Positions 29,448 to 41,141 are shown, counted from the first letter of the stretch. The stretch is DNA of 64,000 nt from Picochlorum sp. 'celeri' (GCA_010909725.1 JAACMV010000017.1:682001-746000); one strand, 5' to 3'. The notes: generated by a model from the letters alone, not told the origin. Program-made: numbers and translations.

Positions 29448-32282
29448 ATGAGACTGTCTGTGCTTGGAACAACAGCAAAGCAGAGTACGAGTACGAGAAG
29501 ATTGGTGTGTTTACCGGGTGCGATGACGCAGACGGCACATGTTGCTCCCCGTGTGGGGAGGAGGGGTTCATGGAGGGTGAATGGGGTTGATGTGGATAGA
29601 AAGGGAGAGGAGGAGAGTGCGCAGGAGAAGAGTTCGTGGGATGATGCTGGGGAGGATTCAAGTCTTTTTGAAGACAGAGTGGAGATGGCGATTGCGAGGG
29701 CTGCGGCGGCGCAGCGCTCGTATTCTCATTTTACGCAGAAGCAGGTGGATGCAGTGTTCAAGAATGCTGCTTTGGAGGCAAATATGAGCAGGATTCCGTT
29801 GGCAAAGATGGCGGTGGAGGAGACTGGTATTGGATTGGTGGAGGATAAGGTGATTAAGAATCATTTTGCGTCGGAGGAAATTTATAACAAGTACAAGGAT
29901 GAGAAGACTGTTGGGGTGGTGGAGGAGGATGCCGTGTATGGGATTCAAAAGGTGGCAGAGCCAATGGGGGTGTTGTGTGGTATTGTTCCAACAACAAATC
30001 CAACATCGACGGCCATTTTCAAATGCTTGTTGGCACTGAAGACCAGGAATGCGATTGTTCTTGCTCCTCATCCAAGGGCATCTGATTGTACTATTGCGGC
30101 TGCCAAGATTGTGCATGACGCTGCTGTCAAGGCAGGGGCTCCTCCTGGAATTATCGGGTGGATTGAGCATCCTTCCAAGGATGAGACATTCCAGCTTATG
30201 AGGTCTCCTAAAGTGAGCATGATTATTGCGACAGGTGGTCCAGCAATGGTGCATTCGTCCTATTCCAGTGGAACACCAGCTATTGGTGTGGGTGCTGGAA
30301 ACACGCCAGCTATTGTGGACAGCTGTGCTGATATTCATATGGCAGTGAATTATATTCTTTTGTCAAAGACGTTTGATAATGGAGTTATTTGTGCATCCGA
30401 ACAGGCAGCCGTGGTGCTGGAGAATGTCTATGATGCTTTCAGGTTTGAGATGGAGAGGAGAGGAGCACACATTCTGTCAGAGTCTGACACAGAAAAGGTG
30501 AGACAAGGACTCTTCCCTGATGGAAGGATGAATGCAGATGCCGTTGGTAAGAGTGCATATGAATTGGCTCAGATGTTTGGATTGGATGGGGATATCACGG
30601 ATCATACTCGCCTTCTGATTGCTCCAATTGATCATGTTGGTGGCGATGAGGTGCTCTCCTCTGAAAAATTGTGCCCTATATTGGGTCTGTTTTGTGCCAA
30701 GACGTTTGATGATGCACTTGAGATTGCAAATAATTTGGTCGAAAATGGAGGCAAGGGGCACACGTCTGTTATTTACAGTAATAACAGAGAGCATATTGAG
30801 GCATGGGAGAATACCATTCAGACTGTCCGTATGCTGGTGAATATGCCATCATCTCAGGGAGCGATTGGAGACTTGTACAACAACCTGGACCCATCCTTGA
30901 CTCTTGGATGTGGATCATACGGAAATACATCCGTGTCTACCAACGTTGGGCCAAAGCATCTCCTCAATTTCAAGACTGTTGCACAGCGTAGAGAAAATAT
31001 GTTGTGGTTCAGGGTGCCACCAAAGGTATACTTCAAGGAAGGATGCTTGGAAGTTGCCCTTCGAGAGCTTCAAGGAAAGAAGAGAGCATTTATTGTTACT
31101 GACAAACCTCTTTATGACCTTGGATATGTTGACAAAGTGGTGAGTATTTTGGAGAGCATCCATGTGCATGCCCAGATCTTCTACCACGTCAAGCCTGATC
31201 CAGACATCGAAACGATCCAAGCTGGTGCCAAAGAGCTGAGTGACTATCAGGCAGATGCAATCATTGCGCTGGGTGGAGGTTCCCCTATGGATGCTGCCAA
31301 GATTATGTGGCTCTTGTATGAGTATCCAGACACAAAGTTTGAGGGACTGGCCACGAGGTTCATGGATATCAGAAAGAGGGTGTACGATTTCCCGGATTTG
31401 GGTGCAAAAGCTCCTCTCATCTGTATTCCAACGACATCTGGAACTGGAAGTGAGGTGACGCCATTCAGTGTGGTGACAGATGGTGCAACAGGTTCTAAAT
31501 ATCCTCTTGCAGACTATTCCCTCACACCAAACATGGCCATTATCGATCCACAGCTGGTGAAGCATATGCCAAAATCCCTTACAGCAAACGGAGGTATTGA
31601 TGCTGTCACACATGCATTGGAAAGTTATGTCTCTGCCTATGCAACAGACTACACCAGGGGATTGTCCCTCCAGGCCCTCCACCTCCTCTTCCAGTACCTT
31701 CCACGTGCCTACAAGTTGGGCCCTGAAGATCCAGAGGCAAGAGAGAAGACCCATAATGCGGCTACTATTGCTGGTATGGCATTTGCAAATGCATTCTTGG
31801 GTATTTGCCACTCAATGGCTCACAAGCTTGGTGCAAGGTTTGACATTGCCCACGGTCTGGCCAATGCCTTGATGATCTCCCATGTGATTTTGTACAATGC
31901 CACTGATGCCCCATACAAGGTTGTGGCTTTTGCTCAGTACAAAGAATCGCATGCACGCGATGACTATGCTCAATTGGCAACACTCCTCGACTGCCAAGGC
32001 GCCAAGGCAACAAATTCAAAGATTGAGCAGGTGGTGTGCCTGGTCAAAGAAGTGGAGAAGCTCAAGGCTTCCATTGGAATTCCTACATGCATGAAGGATG
32101 CCATCGGCGACCGAGTGTCATTTGAAGAGTATGAAGAAGCTCTCGTGAAACTTGCGGAGGACGCATTCGATGATCAGTGCACGGGAACAAACCCACGATA
32201 CCCTCTGATTGAGGACTTGAGGCAGATGATGCTGGCTGCTTGGGAGCCTCTTGATTATGAGGCATTCCTTAACGAACCATAA
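29448..32282 (+). CDS. ADHE: Bifunctional aldehyde/alcohol dehydrogenase AdhE
   Basis: Single-exon frame; the ATG at 29448 gives 944 aa. The first 80 or so residues are Arg/Ser/Thr-rich and look like an organelle targeting peptide. The CoA-acylating acetaldehyde dehydrogenase half follows at about 85-480, with catalytic Cys near residue 313 in 'NGVICASEQAAVV'. The iron-dependent alcohol dehydrogenase half spans about 520-940, with 'ALGGGSPMDAAKIMWLLYE', 'TSGTGSEVTPFSV', 'GGIDAVTHALESYVSAYATD' and metal-binding histidines in 'ICHSMAHKLGARFDIAHG'. The enzyme reduces acetyl-CoA to ethanol with two NADH during dark anoxia. In algae it sits in plastid or mitochondrion. Upstream ATGs exist but lie in the proposed intron. 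A TGTAA follows at 32333-32337. Confidence 0.96.
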   Translation: MRLSVLGTTAKQSTSTRRLVCLPGAMTQTAHVAPRVGRRGSWRVNGVDVDRKGEEESAQEKSSWDDAGEDSSLFEDRVEMAIARAAAAQRSYSHFTQKQVDAVFKNAALEANMSRIPLAKMAVEETGIGLVEDKVIKNHFASEEIYNKYKDEKTVGVVEEDAVYGIQKVAEPMGVLCGIVPTTNPTSTAIFKCLLALKTRNAIVLAPHPRASDCTIAAAKIVHDAAVKAGAPPGIIGWIEHPSKDETFQLMRSPKVSMIIATGGPAMVHSSYSSGTPAIGVGAGNTPAIVDSCADIHMAVNYILLSKTFDNGVICASEQAAVVLENVYDAFRFEMERRGAHILSESDTEKVRQGLFPDGRMNADAVGKSAYELAQMFGLDGDITDHTRLLIAPIDHVGGDEVLSSEKLCPILGLFCAKTFDDALEIANNLVENGGKGHTSVIYSNNREHIEAWENTIQTVRMLVNMPSSQGAIGDLYNNLDPSLTLGCGSYGNTSVSTNVGPKHLLNFKTVAQRRENMLWFRVPPKVYFKEGCLEVALRELQGKKRAFIVTDKPLYDLGYVDKVVSILESIHVHAQIFYHVKPDPDIETIQAGAKELSDYQADAIIALGGGSPMDAAKIMWLLYEYPDTKFEGLATRFMDIRKRVYDFPDLGAKAPLICIPTTSGTGSEVTPFSVVTDGATGSKYPLADYSLTPNMAIIDPQLVKHMPKSLTANGGIDAVTHALESYVSAYATDYTRGLSLQALHLLFQYLPRAYKLGPEDPEAREKTHNAATIAGMAFANAFLGICHSMAHKLGARFDIAHGLANALMISHVILYNATDAPYKVVAFAQYKESHARDDYAQLATLLDCQGAKATNSKIEQVVCLVKEVEKLKASIGIPTCMKDAIGDRVSFEEYEEALVKLAEDAFDDQCTGTNPRYPLIEDLRQMMLAAWEPLDYEAFLNEP

Positions 32283-32477
32283 GGGTTCAATGTTTATAGA
32301 AACTTTTGATTCTTTTTTTACTGTTGCGTACATGTAAATTCCTTTATTCATCAAGGCCTGCGAATGGGCACAAGGTCGCCTTGGGAAGAGTTTCGACAGG
32401 CTCTGACTGGCGATGCTGTGCGTGCTTTTATAACAAACACCGTGCTTCATATATAAAATTTAGATATCATTTTGTCG

Positions 32478-34574
32478 ATGCAGGCATTCTTCGATATCAT
32501 CGCAACGCTCGTAGCCAAGTCTGAAACCCCAACCCAAGGAAAGGATGTTGAACGTTTGCTGACTATTCTGTGCACTCTTGGGCACGATCCCAAACAGGAG
32601 CACCATGTACAGAACACTCTTGTGCTTGTATCGAGATGGACCAGAAGATTGGGGATGATGCATGGCTGTTCAAGGGATGAGAGTAACCTTGCTCAGCAGT
32701 TGGCAGACCAGTGTACAGCAATATTGCTCCAGGACGGAAGGGACATATGTTCGCGTAGAAATTCGTTGCTTTTCCGATGCCTTGCAGAATTATCTGTCGT
32801 ATTAAGGACTCCAGAGGACAAGGAACGCGTGTGGATGAATTTGGGGGACCTATTGCTTGTCCCATGCCATCCCACCAGTCATCCAGATGAATGGTGGCCC
32901 AATGTGTGCTCCGGAGTCGTCTATTGTGTAGGCTATTCTCTAAGATGTTCAGAGAATTATGCAGAACCAGCGGCGTGGTTGCTGACGATGATGTTGTGCT
33001 GCAGCTCTGTGATTGAGTTGAACCAACCCTATCATACTGGCACCCTGATCTCTATTTTCACCAGTACATCTGCTGCATTTCTTGAGCCTTGTCACCAAGT
33101 GGTAGCAAACAATAGTTCAAATATAGTACATATATGGTATGGGATTTTGCGATCGACGAGATTGGGTATGGAGGAGAATGCCAGCCAACGCCTCTGCTCA
33201 CCAGTAGTCCTTTTGGCATGCTACACAGCGATGCTGGACGCCATAGCCCCAAAAGCAGAGTTTCGGGATATGCATCATTCTATAGTGAAAGACATCATGA
33301 GTATATGCCATTGGGGAAGATTGCATGATGGCAATTTTGATGCAGTCTTTTCCTCTTCCCTTGCACTAAGCAGGGTGCACACCAAATCTCTTGTGCCGTG
33401 GGACCTGGCAACCGCATTATGCTTGCTCGAGTCATATGCGCAGACGATAATGTATATGAATGATTCAAGGACTCATGTACCCACAGCGGTAGACACCCAG
33501 CCACATGATCGAGCATTGCGTGATGCATGTTTCCATGCCATACAGCATTGTGTCTCAATACAAGGTGTGCACATGCTGCAACCGCCAACTCTAGGAGCAT
33601 TGCAGAGTATATCGAATGAGTTTTACATGTCACAGGTTGATGCCTTCGCTCGTACGAAAAGAATGAATCTTCAGGTCGGACATGACCTGTTTCATTTTGC
33701 CATTGGGATCATTGAAATTGTCACAAAGCAGGCATCCGTGTTGAAACCCACATCGCTAGCAAGTATTGTGCAGTTTTTTGGATATTTACAATTATGGAGA
33801 ATGTCGAATAGCAGTGCGTACCGAACCATTCTCCGAAACACGCTGCAAGCTCTCCCAACACAGCCAAAGGAGGCAGAAGAAGTTGCAGCATCCCTGTTCC
33901 CAGATGGCTTTCAGGGAAACGACAAATACCTGAAGAACCCGGTCGTTTTGGCTAGATTGCAATTCATACTATTCATGCTTCAGCCATGTTTAGATGTCTT
34001 GCCCGAGCCGTTGCTCATCCATCAGTTGGCAGACACATGCCTCACGCTTCTCAGCGCGGACCACGCTCCTCTTGCAGAGGCTTCAAATGATTTGCTCTGC
34101 AGTATGCTCTCTCAAACGCGGTTGGATCCGCGTCAAAGAAGAATACTATCTATATCGTTTATAGAAAAGTCCTTTGAGGCTGCAGTGGCGCAATCCGAGA
34201 ATGAACACATACAAGCATGGAAGAACAGATTTACCCAAGGCATTTCAATCCTTGCTGCCAACACGCCTGACACAGATTCTCAGTGCGTGTATCTGGAGGA
34301 AACGCTAGAAAAGTGCTCATGGTTACTACAAAGAGATCTCTCGCACGCAGTTCCCGCTGCATTCGAATCGGCAGCGCATTTCCTTCAGCACATGTCTATA
34401 GAGAACATTCCCAATGCCTGCAGACAGCTGCAGACGTTTCTGTGTACAATACAGCAGCCAGAATGCCATCGTGAATGCTGCGCTAGTCTCTTCAGAGTCA
34501 TTCAAGAATCTCAGGATATAACAAGAGTGCCCTACCTTGCGCAGCATTACATGGCAATCATAGGAGAACGGTAA
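32478..34574 (+). CDS. Helical-repeat protein, unknown
   Basis: Single exon of 698 aa from the ATG at 32478. The whole protein is predicted by eye to be alpha-helical, with many leucine/alanine-rich amphipathic helices and scattered cysteines: 'LLFRCLAELSVVLRT', 'FHFAIGIIEIVTKQASVL', 'LQFILFMLQPCLDVLPEPLL'. This is armadillo/HEAT-like architecture. No signal peptide or membrane helix is evident, and no catalytic motif stands out. I do not recognise a family; a scaffold or trafficking role would be usual for the fold, but that is a guess. The start region reads TCGATGCAG|G, so an upstream exon cannot be excluded. Confidence 0.65.
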   Translation: MQAFFDIIATLVAKSETPTQGKDVERLLTILCTLGHDPKQEHHVQNTLVLVSRWTRRLGMMHGCSRDESNLAQQLADQCTAILLQDGRDICSRRNSLLFRCLAELSVVLRTPEDKERVWMNLGDLLLVPCHPTSHPDEWWPNVCSGVVYCVGYSLRCSENYAEPAAWLLTMMLCCSSVIELNQPYHTGTLISIFTSTSAAFLEPCHQVVANNSSNIVHIWYGILRSTRLGMEENASQRLCSPVVLLACYTAMLDAIAPKAEFRDMHHSIVKDIMSICHWGRLHDGNFDAVFSSSLALSRVHTKSLVPWDLATALCLLESYAQTIMYMNDSRTHVPTAVDTQPHDRALRDACFHAIQHCVSIQGVHMLQPPTLGALQSISNEFYMSQVDAFARTKRMNLQVGHDLFHFAIGIIEIVTKQASVLKPTSLASIVQFFGYLQLWRMSNSSAYRTILRNTLQALPTQPKEAEEVAASLFPDGFQGNDKYLKNPVVLARLQFILFMLQPCLDVLPEPLLIHQLADTCLTLLSADHAPLAEASNDLLCSMLSQTRLDPRQRRILSISFIEKSFEAAVAQSENEHIQAWKNRFTQGISILAANTPDTDSQCVYLEETLEKCSWLLQRDLSHAVPAAFESAAHFLQHMSIENIPNACRQLQTFLCTIQQPECHRECCASLFRVIQESQDITRVPYLAQHYMAIIGER

Positions 34575-34851
34575 GAACAAGGATTGTCGTACCCCCACCT
34601 GCAGGGTGATCGTCTCGAGACCATCGCATAGGGTTCTGGATCTGAGTCAATTCCAATGGATATACTGACATATACGCATTCCCAAGGGCATATTTAAAAA
34701 TATATATAGATTTGATTTGATAATAGCCCCTCTAAAATTGATCTCCGCAGAGGAGGCTCCAAACGCGGAATTTCCGAGAAGATTGACCAGGGTTGGTCAC
34801 GTGGACTTTTATTCGTGGAATTGAGGCCTCGTTCTCTATATTGGGTATACA

Positions 34852-37800
34852 ATGGCAGAAAGATCTTCTAGTTTTACAGATAAAGAGGCTCAATATGAGG
34901 AAAGAGCTGCGGAGGAGGAGAGCTCCTCTTTTGCTGTTTCTGCTGAGGGGCTGGCCCTTTTGAACGAGGTGAGTCTCCTGCAAACGTGTATTGATGAGGA
35001 GAGGCTGGATGGGCATGCATACTGTTTTGAGATGATCATGACACCATTTCACGTTGTTTTTGCGTCGTATGTGCAGGCAAAGGATGAAGAGGCTGTTGTT
35101 GGTCTAGGTGGGGTGGAGGGGTTGGCAACTGTGCTGCATACATCATGCCATGATGGGTTGGATACGAGTGCTGCGCCACCATATTCTCTTGATGATAGGA
35201 GGAATGTATTTGGGAGTAATATACTGCCGACCATTCCGAGTAAAGGGTTTTTCTATTTGTGGTATTCAAACTTGAAGGATCCTATCATTTTGATGTTGAT
35301 GTTTGCTGCATTTGTGTCGACCGTATTGGGAGCAGCTGTACCGGAGGAGCGAGAACAGAATTCTTGGACTGAAGGAGTTGCAATCTGGGTTGCTGTTCTG
35401 GTTGTATCGTTGGTGGGGGCTTGGAATGATTGGCACAAGGATAAGCAGTTTCACAAGCTTAATGCTCGAAAGGATGTGCTTGATATCAAAGTCGTGCGAG
35501 ATGGAGTAGAGACACTTATTATCAGTACTGATATTGTAGTAGGCGATGTAGTGTTATTAGATACAGGAGATAAGGTCGCAGCAGATATGTACATGGTGGA
35601 GAGCTTTGGTTTGACAGCAGATGAATCCAGTCTAACTGGGGAGACTGATCCAGTTCGCAAGGGACAAAGTGAGGGTGACTGTTGGATACGATCTGGATCT
35701 CAAATTAGTGAAGGAAGTGGCAAGGCGATTGTGATTGCTGTGGGGCCATACTCTGAGTGGGGAAAGACAATGGCATTGGTTGCAAGAGAGTCTGGAAGAA
35801 CTCCTCTGCAGGAGAAGCTAGGAGTTTTGGCAGTTGCTATAGGAAAGATTGGGCTTGTTGTTGCAATCATATGTTTTATTGTCCTTCTGATCAGATGGAT
35901 TGTCGAGAACAAGGGATTTCCGATGAGTGAGTTTGCATCTGGCCCCTTGAACTTTTTCATTTTTGCAGTCACCATTGTTGTTGTTGCCGTGCCTGAAGGG
36001 CTGCCTTTGGCGGTGACAATTTCCCTTGCGTATTCGATGAGCAAAATGATCAAAGACAACAATTTTGTTCGAATCCTCGCTGCATGCGAAACTATGGGAG
36101 GAGCAACAGCAATATGCTCTGATAAGACTGGCACACTGACAGAGAATAGAATGACAGTAGTGAAGACTGTCATCTCCGGAGTGAGGCACGATGATGTACC
36201 CGAGTATGAATCGGTCTCGAAGGAACTCTCTGATTCAATCATAGTGAATTCTTCTGTCAACTCGAAAGCGTTCATTACAGAAGCTGAAGATGGATCTATT
36301 GATTTCGTAGGAAATAGAACAGAATGTGCTCTCTTGATGATGATCAGGTCATGGGGGATACAGTACACAGATATTCGCGATGAATACCATGACGATATTG
36401 TTCAGGTGTTTGGTTTTACTTCAGATCGAAAAATGGCATCGGTTTTGTTGAAGACGAAGTCTGGATATAGGTTGTACAACAAGGGTGCTGCTGACTGGGT
36501 TTTAAAGAAATGCAGCTCCTATTACAATGAATCTGGAGTATTGGTTCCCATGGATAATACGTCCAGGAGCTCCTTCGAGACAATGATCAATTCTATGGCT
36601 TCACAAGGGCTTCGCACATTGTGTTTGACTCAGAAAGGTCTGTTCCCTGTGTCCTGTGGTGATGATTGATTATTCTGATGTGTACAAGTTGACTGGTGCA
36701 GATATATCAGCACGTGACGTGGACGACGGGAGCAGTAATCCATTCAAAGAAGCACCAGAGTATGATTTAGATCTCGTGGCAATCGTGGGTATTAAAGATC
36801 CAGTGAGAAAGGAAGTTCCTGATGCTGTTTTGCGGTGCCAGAACGCTGGTATCAAAGTGCGAATGGTGACGGGTGACAACATTCATACAGCCAAACATAT
36901 TGCTCGAGAGTGTGGAATATTGTCAGAAAATGGATTGGCTATGGAAGGGCCAGAATTTCGGACCCTATCTAATGATGAATTGATGCAAACCATACCAAAA
37001 CTTGATGTGTTGGCCCGATCCTCTCCGGAAGACAAGTTTATCCTAGTCAAAACTCTGAAAGCTCTTGGGCAGGTTGTAGCTGTCACCGGAGATGGAACAA
37101 ATGATGCTCCTGCAATGAAAGAGGCTGATGTAGGTCTGGCGATGGGTATTGCTGGCACAGAAGTGGCCAAAGAAGCTGCTGACATTGTAATTTTGGATGA
37201 CAACTTTTCATCCATTGTCAAGTCTGTCATGTGGGGAAGGACTGTGTTTACAAATATTAGAAAATTTCTGCAGTTTCAACTCACAATCAATCTCGTTGCT
37301 TTGCTCATCGCGGTTGTTGCTGCAGTGACGACTGGAGAGACACCTCTGAATGTTCTCCAGCTGTTGTGGGTCAACCTGATTATGGACAGTCTTGCAGCCC
37401 TAGCTCTTGCCACTGAGGCTCCAACAGAGGAGTTGCTCAACCATCTCCCACATGGAAGAAACGAGCCGCTTATCAATGGGAAGATGGCAAAGCATATATT
37501 TGTCCAAGGGATGTACCAAAGCTTTTGGCTGTTTTTGATTTTCTATGGCTTGCCAGCCCAGTTTGAATACTTCAAGGTATACCCATGCCAACCTGATGAA
37601 ACAGAAGAGGAATGCATTGACAGACAAGAGGACGAACAGAAAAAGACAAACTCGATGGTTTTCAATACGTTCATCTGGATGCAGCTATTTAATGAAATCA
37701 ATGCACGCCGAATCAATGATGAGTTGAATGTCTTTTCTGGAATCCTCACAAACTACATCTTTATGTCTGTCTGGATTTTGACCGTCGTCTTCCAGGTCAT

Positions 37801-38116
37801 TATTATGGTCATTGCCCCAGTTGGAAACATTTTCAAGGTAGAACCACTATCCGGATTGGAGTGGGGGGTATCAATCGCTATTGGGTTTGGGTCCATGATC
37901 ACATCCCTGTTGACCAGACTCGTATCAATGTGGTTGTTCAAAGAAACGGAAGAAAAGGCTAGAGAGCGAGCTGAGAGACTCGCTGCTCAACCTGTAAAGT
38001 ATAGAGAACATTTTTGGCAGATTCTTCGACAGAAAAAGCCAAAACATGTGAAGGAATTTGAGAACTCATTATCCCTGCAAGGACATGTTCTCAGTTCAAA
38101 TATGAATACTCTGTGA
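34852..38116 (+). CDS. Plasma-membrane-type (P2B) Ca2+-transporting ATPase
   Basis: Three exons, join(34852..34968, 35077..36637, 36702..38116), 1030 aa. Intron 1 (GTGAGT to GTGCAG, 108 bases) and intron 2 (GTCTGT to GGTGCAG, 64 bases) both keep phase and restore the conserved 'GLRTLCLTQ' to 'LVAIVGIKDPVR' region. The pump has N-terminal 'GLGGVEGLATVL', an A-domain loop 'LTADESSLTGETDPV', the P-type phosphorylation motif 'CSDKTGTLTENRM' (Asp near 388), the hinge 'TGDGTNDAPAMKEADVGLAMG', and about ten membrane helices, including 'VAVPEGLPLAVTISLAYSM'. It extrudes Ca2+ using ATP. The C-terminus is short and basic; a long calmodulin-binding tail is not obvious. Intron 1 is free of stops and a multiple of three. 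Confidence 0.95.
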
Positions 38117-38529
38117 TGATGGTACTTGTGTAATGAAAGCGAAACCCAACTCGATACTCTATGTATTGCGATATATTACAGACTTGGAATCCATCCACGC
38201 TCACACAGGTGCATTTGCTAGAGTGAAAGAACCACAAATTCTCGATGTAGCCCGGCATGGACTCGTTAGGCATGGGCCTGTCTGTTGACAGCCACAGCCT
38301 CACATTGTAGATCCACTGGCATCAATATGCTCTCCTTTCAACCAATCTACCCATTAAGTACGTCTCAAATAAATAATATTTATTTTTCAGACTATCTACT
38401 TGCCATTCAACTCAGCCAAACACGAATACAGCCATTCGTACGGTAGACTAGAGCAGTGCTTTAAAGTCCTTGTCCTGTCCACATACAGAAGAAGATTTTA
38501 GAATGCACCCGATTACAGTCTGATATGGT
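38117..38529. other. Intergenic region
   Basis: A 413-base stretch between the Ca2+-ATPase and DET1 genes, both on the plus strand. TGTAA at 38129-38133 is a likely polyadenylation signal for the ATPase; the rest should hold the DET1 promoter. No repeat or other gene was seen. Confidence 0.45.
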
Positions 38530-40354
38530 ATGAATGTGGAAGGAAGAAGGGTTAAAGGAGCTTTCCTTGACCGTTTATGGCAGCGAGAGACTTGCCCAGG
38601 ACCACCAGGAACAGCGGTGCGTACCATTATTGATTGAACATGTCGATGTCGCGGTCTGTTTGGATCTTTTACATCCTTTTAAAGCTTCTGTAATCGATCC
38701 CACGAGGCATGTGAAGCGGACGACGGCGATCAGCCGTAGTTGACTTTTGTTTTGTTCAGATTATTCTCACCAGACACATTTGCTTCCCTATGCGTGTAGC
38801 TTCATGGCATTCGACAGCTGTATCAAAACATAGTTCCAAATACCCATATAGCATCCCTCCAGCCAAACAGCCCATGCTATCTCGATGGATTCAGTCCATG
38901 TGGACAATATTTGATTGGCTTTGGAAGGGAGCTTACATCAGTGCTGATATTCGAGTACAAGGGTATTCCCAATCTGGAAGAGCCCATCACGTTTGATGAT
39001 ATGTTTTCACTTGTACACGAAGTGCATCATGAGGAGCGTGAGGGTACTTTTGGTCTATTAGATAGAATGGTACTCTTTTTCCACGGATCCTACACGGTTG
39101 TAAGCAGTTCTAGGCAGGATGCACAATATCTCGAACCAGAGGGGCAGTGGCTTGGAATAGAAGAAGAAGTTGTACTTCACATTATTCATCTAGAAACTGG
39201 AGAAATCATGGATCGCATAGCATTTGTGACAGAGCGCCTTGATACACCACTGTCACATGCTGTTGCCACGTATGAAAAAAAGATTGCCATTGTGAATAAA
39301 CGCTCCATCGTCCTCGTGCATGTAGAAGAGAATGGAGTTTTTTCTGATGTCATGGAAATAGGCAAGTACTGTCGACCTGATGATGAGGACTTCATCCGTG
39401 CGCATCACCCTGACATTGACCAGGAGCCATCAGGGGCTGGTGATGGACAGCAGCCGAGTCCGATTCTGGATGGACTAAAACAGAGGCTCCTCGCATATAT
39501 GTATTTAGAAGCATCGCAAAATAACGGTGATATCTGCTGCCAGGAAAAAGAACGCCCAGGATGTATCTGTAAGTCAGCAGCTCGGGGAAATGGCATGGGC
39601 GTCCTGTACTACTTTTTCAAAGTCATTGAAACACTGGAACTCGGCCATCTGCACTTCCTCGACGACAATCGACTTTTATTATTTTGGAAGACAAGTTCGA
39701 CGACAAGCAGGTCAGATATGATGTCGGATGGTCTGAAAACCATATACAACATCCAAACGACATTCTTTGAAAAGGTGTTTACAATGTTTGACCAGACAGA
39801 GTTCAGCACATGGTACGCATAGTCATTTTCTTCATTCAATACCAATAGATATTCATCCATCTCATTACCATTCATGCAGGATCCAGGGAGATGCTAATGC
39901 GATGAATAAGAGTCTGCCGAGCAGCACGTGGGAACAGTTCTCTCTTCATGGCCTCCATGGCCATGCAGCATGGAGAAATATTGTACAACCAGCAGGTCAA
40001 GTTCCCCTAACGCCGTGCCAACATCGACAAACATCTCCATATCTAGACAAGGAACTTTTCTTCTACGATGAACGATCCATCAGCCGAGACAGAATCCCAG
40101 TATCCTCTGCAAGAATCAAAACTGCAAAGTTTATGGCACATGCCTGGCCAAACCATCTTAAATTTGCACTTGACGTTGACAAATGCCTGCACATGTCTTC
40201 TAGCGACCCTCGAGAAAATGAGGGTCGAATACGCAGGAGAATTGACGCACTTCACCTCTTTCACCCAACAGAACCCACAGTACTCTGCATTGTTCAGACA
40301 TATGAAGAATACCAGGGAGAGGCTGAAATCATAAATGTCTTTACATACACCTAA
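38530..40354 (+). CDS. DET1: DET1 (de-etiolated 1), CUL4-DDB1 cofactor
   Basis: Three exons, join(38530..38616, 38800..39812, 39880..40354), 524 aa. Introns of 183 and 67 bases (GTGCGT, GTACGC) both keep phase. Exon 1 gives 'GAFLDRLWQRETCPGPPGTA' and exon 2 continues 'IRQLYQNIVPN' and 'FSPCGQYLIGFGR', matching the N-terminus of DET1. 'GKYCRPDDEDF' and 'GLKQRLLAYMY' are conserved DET1 blocks in the middle, and 'HAWPNHLKFALDVD' lies in the C-terminal third. DET1 binds DDB1 and COP10 to form the CDD complex, which works with CUL4 ubiquitin ligases on chromatin and represses light responses in plants. Nuclear location is expected. The assignment rests on collinear weak identity, not on one catalytic motif. 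Confidence 0.9.
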
Positions 40355-40423
40355 TACCTATCAGTTTTCACTTATTATTTAATGAATATCAAACACTCAA
40401 TTTTTTACACATGACCATCCAGA

Positions 40424-41141
40424 TCACAGCGGCACTCTTTGCACAGGAGCCTCCTCCACCCCCTCTTCCTCCTCTCGAACCCGCCCCTGAGGAGCATCAG
40501 GTATATCCATCATATACGCAGGAGTACCCTCCGCCTCCACCTCCTCCGCCACCTCCTCACCCAACATATCCATTTCAGCCATCAACTCTGCATCATCAAT
40601 CTCCACTGGCACATCATACGACGACATGGCCATCTGCAACTCTTCAAACTGATCCCTTTGCTCAGTCAACTCATCCATAATATCATACACATGATCAACA
40701 TCCAGCTCCTTTGTCTTCTTCATCTGTATCTTCATCTCCTTGGATGCCACCTTCAATGCCTTGACCATCTCTGCCTGGTCCTGCATGGCACTCGTCGTAT
40801 ACCTCGCCTCATCCAACCGCATCACATTCTCCATCATCTTCTCACGCTGCGCCTCCAGCTGTCTCTTCTGTTTCATCACGTTCATGGCCCGTTTCTTCGC
40901 CTGTTCTAAAGAGGGCCCTGGCCTCATAGCCTTCATAGCATCCCTATACTTGCGCAAATCCCCATCAATCCGAGCAATTTTCCGATCCAATCTGCACATG
41001 TGATATATAAAATAGTATTCCATGGTACCATACATGCCCATAGTCAACGTACTCGGCAATACGGGATTCCATTCCCTGCGACACATCGTCAAGACTCTTT
41101 TGAGGAACCTTGTCCTTCTTCGTTCCGAATATTCGTTTCAT
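40424..41141 (-). CDS. VPS60: ESCRT-III-associated protein VPS60/CHMP5
   Basis: Two exons, complement(40424..40991, 41053..41141), 218 aa; the 61-base intron (GTACGT to TGTGCAG) joins in phase 2. The N-terminus 'MKRIFGTKKDKVPQKSLDD' continues through the splice to 'GMESRIAELDRKIARIDGDL', the basic CHMP5 start. 'MNVMKQKRQLEAQREKMMEN' is the Snf7 core helix, followed by 'TKELDVDHVYDIMDELTEQ' and an acidic C-terminal regulatory region. VPS60 binds LIP5/VTA1 and promotes VPS4-driven disassembly of ESCRT-III at endosomes. Length is normal for the family (about 220-235 aa). The ATG is 66 bases past the stop of the NSA1/WDR74 gene on the same strand. Confidence 0.94.

Noticed and set aside
36638..36701. 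Frameshift or pseudogene break in the Ca2+-ATPase
   Set aside because: The two open frames rejoin exactly in phase when a 64-base intron with good splice sites is removed, and the conserved P-domain sequence is restored.
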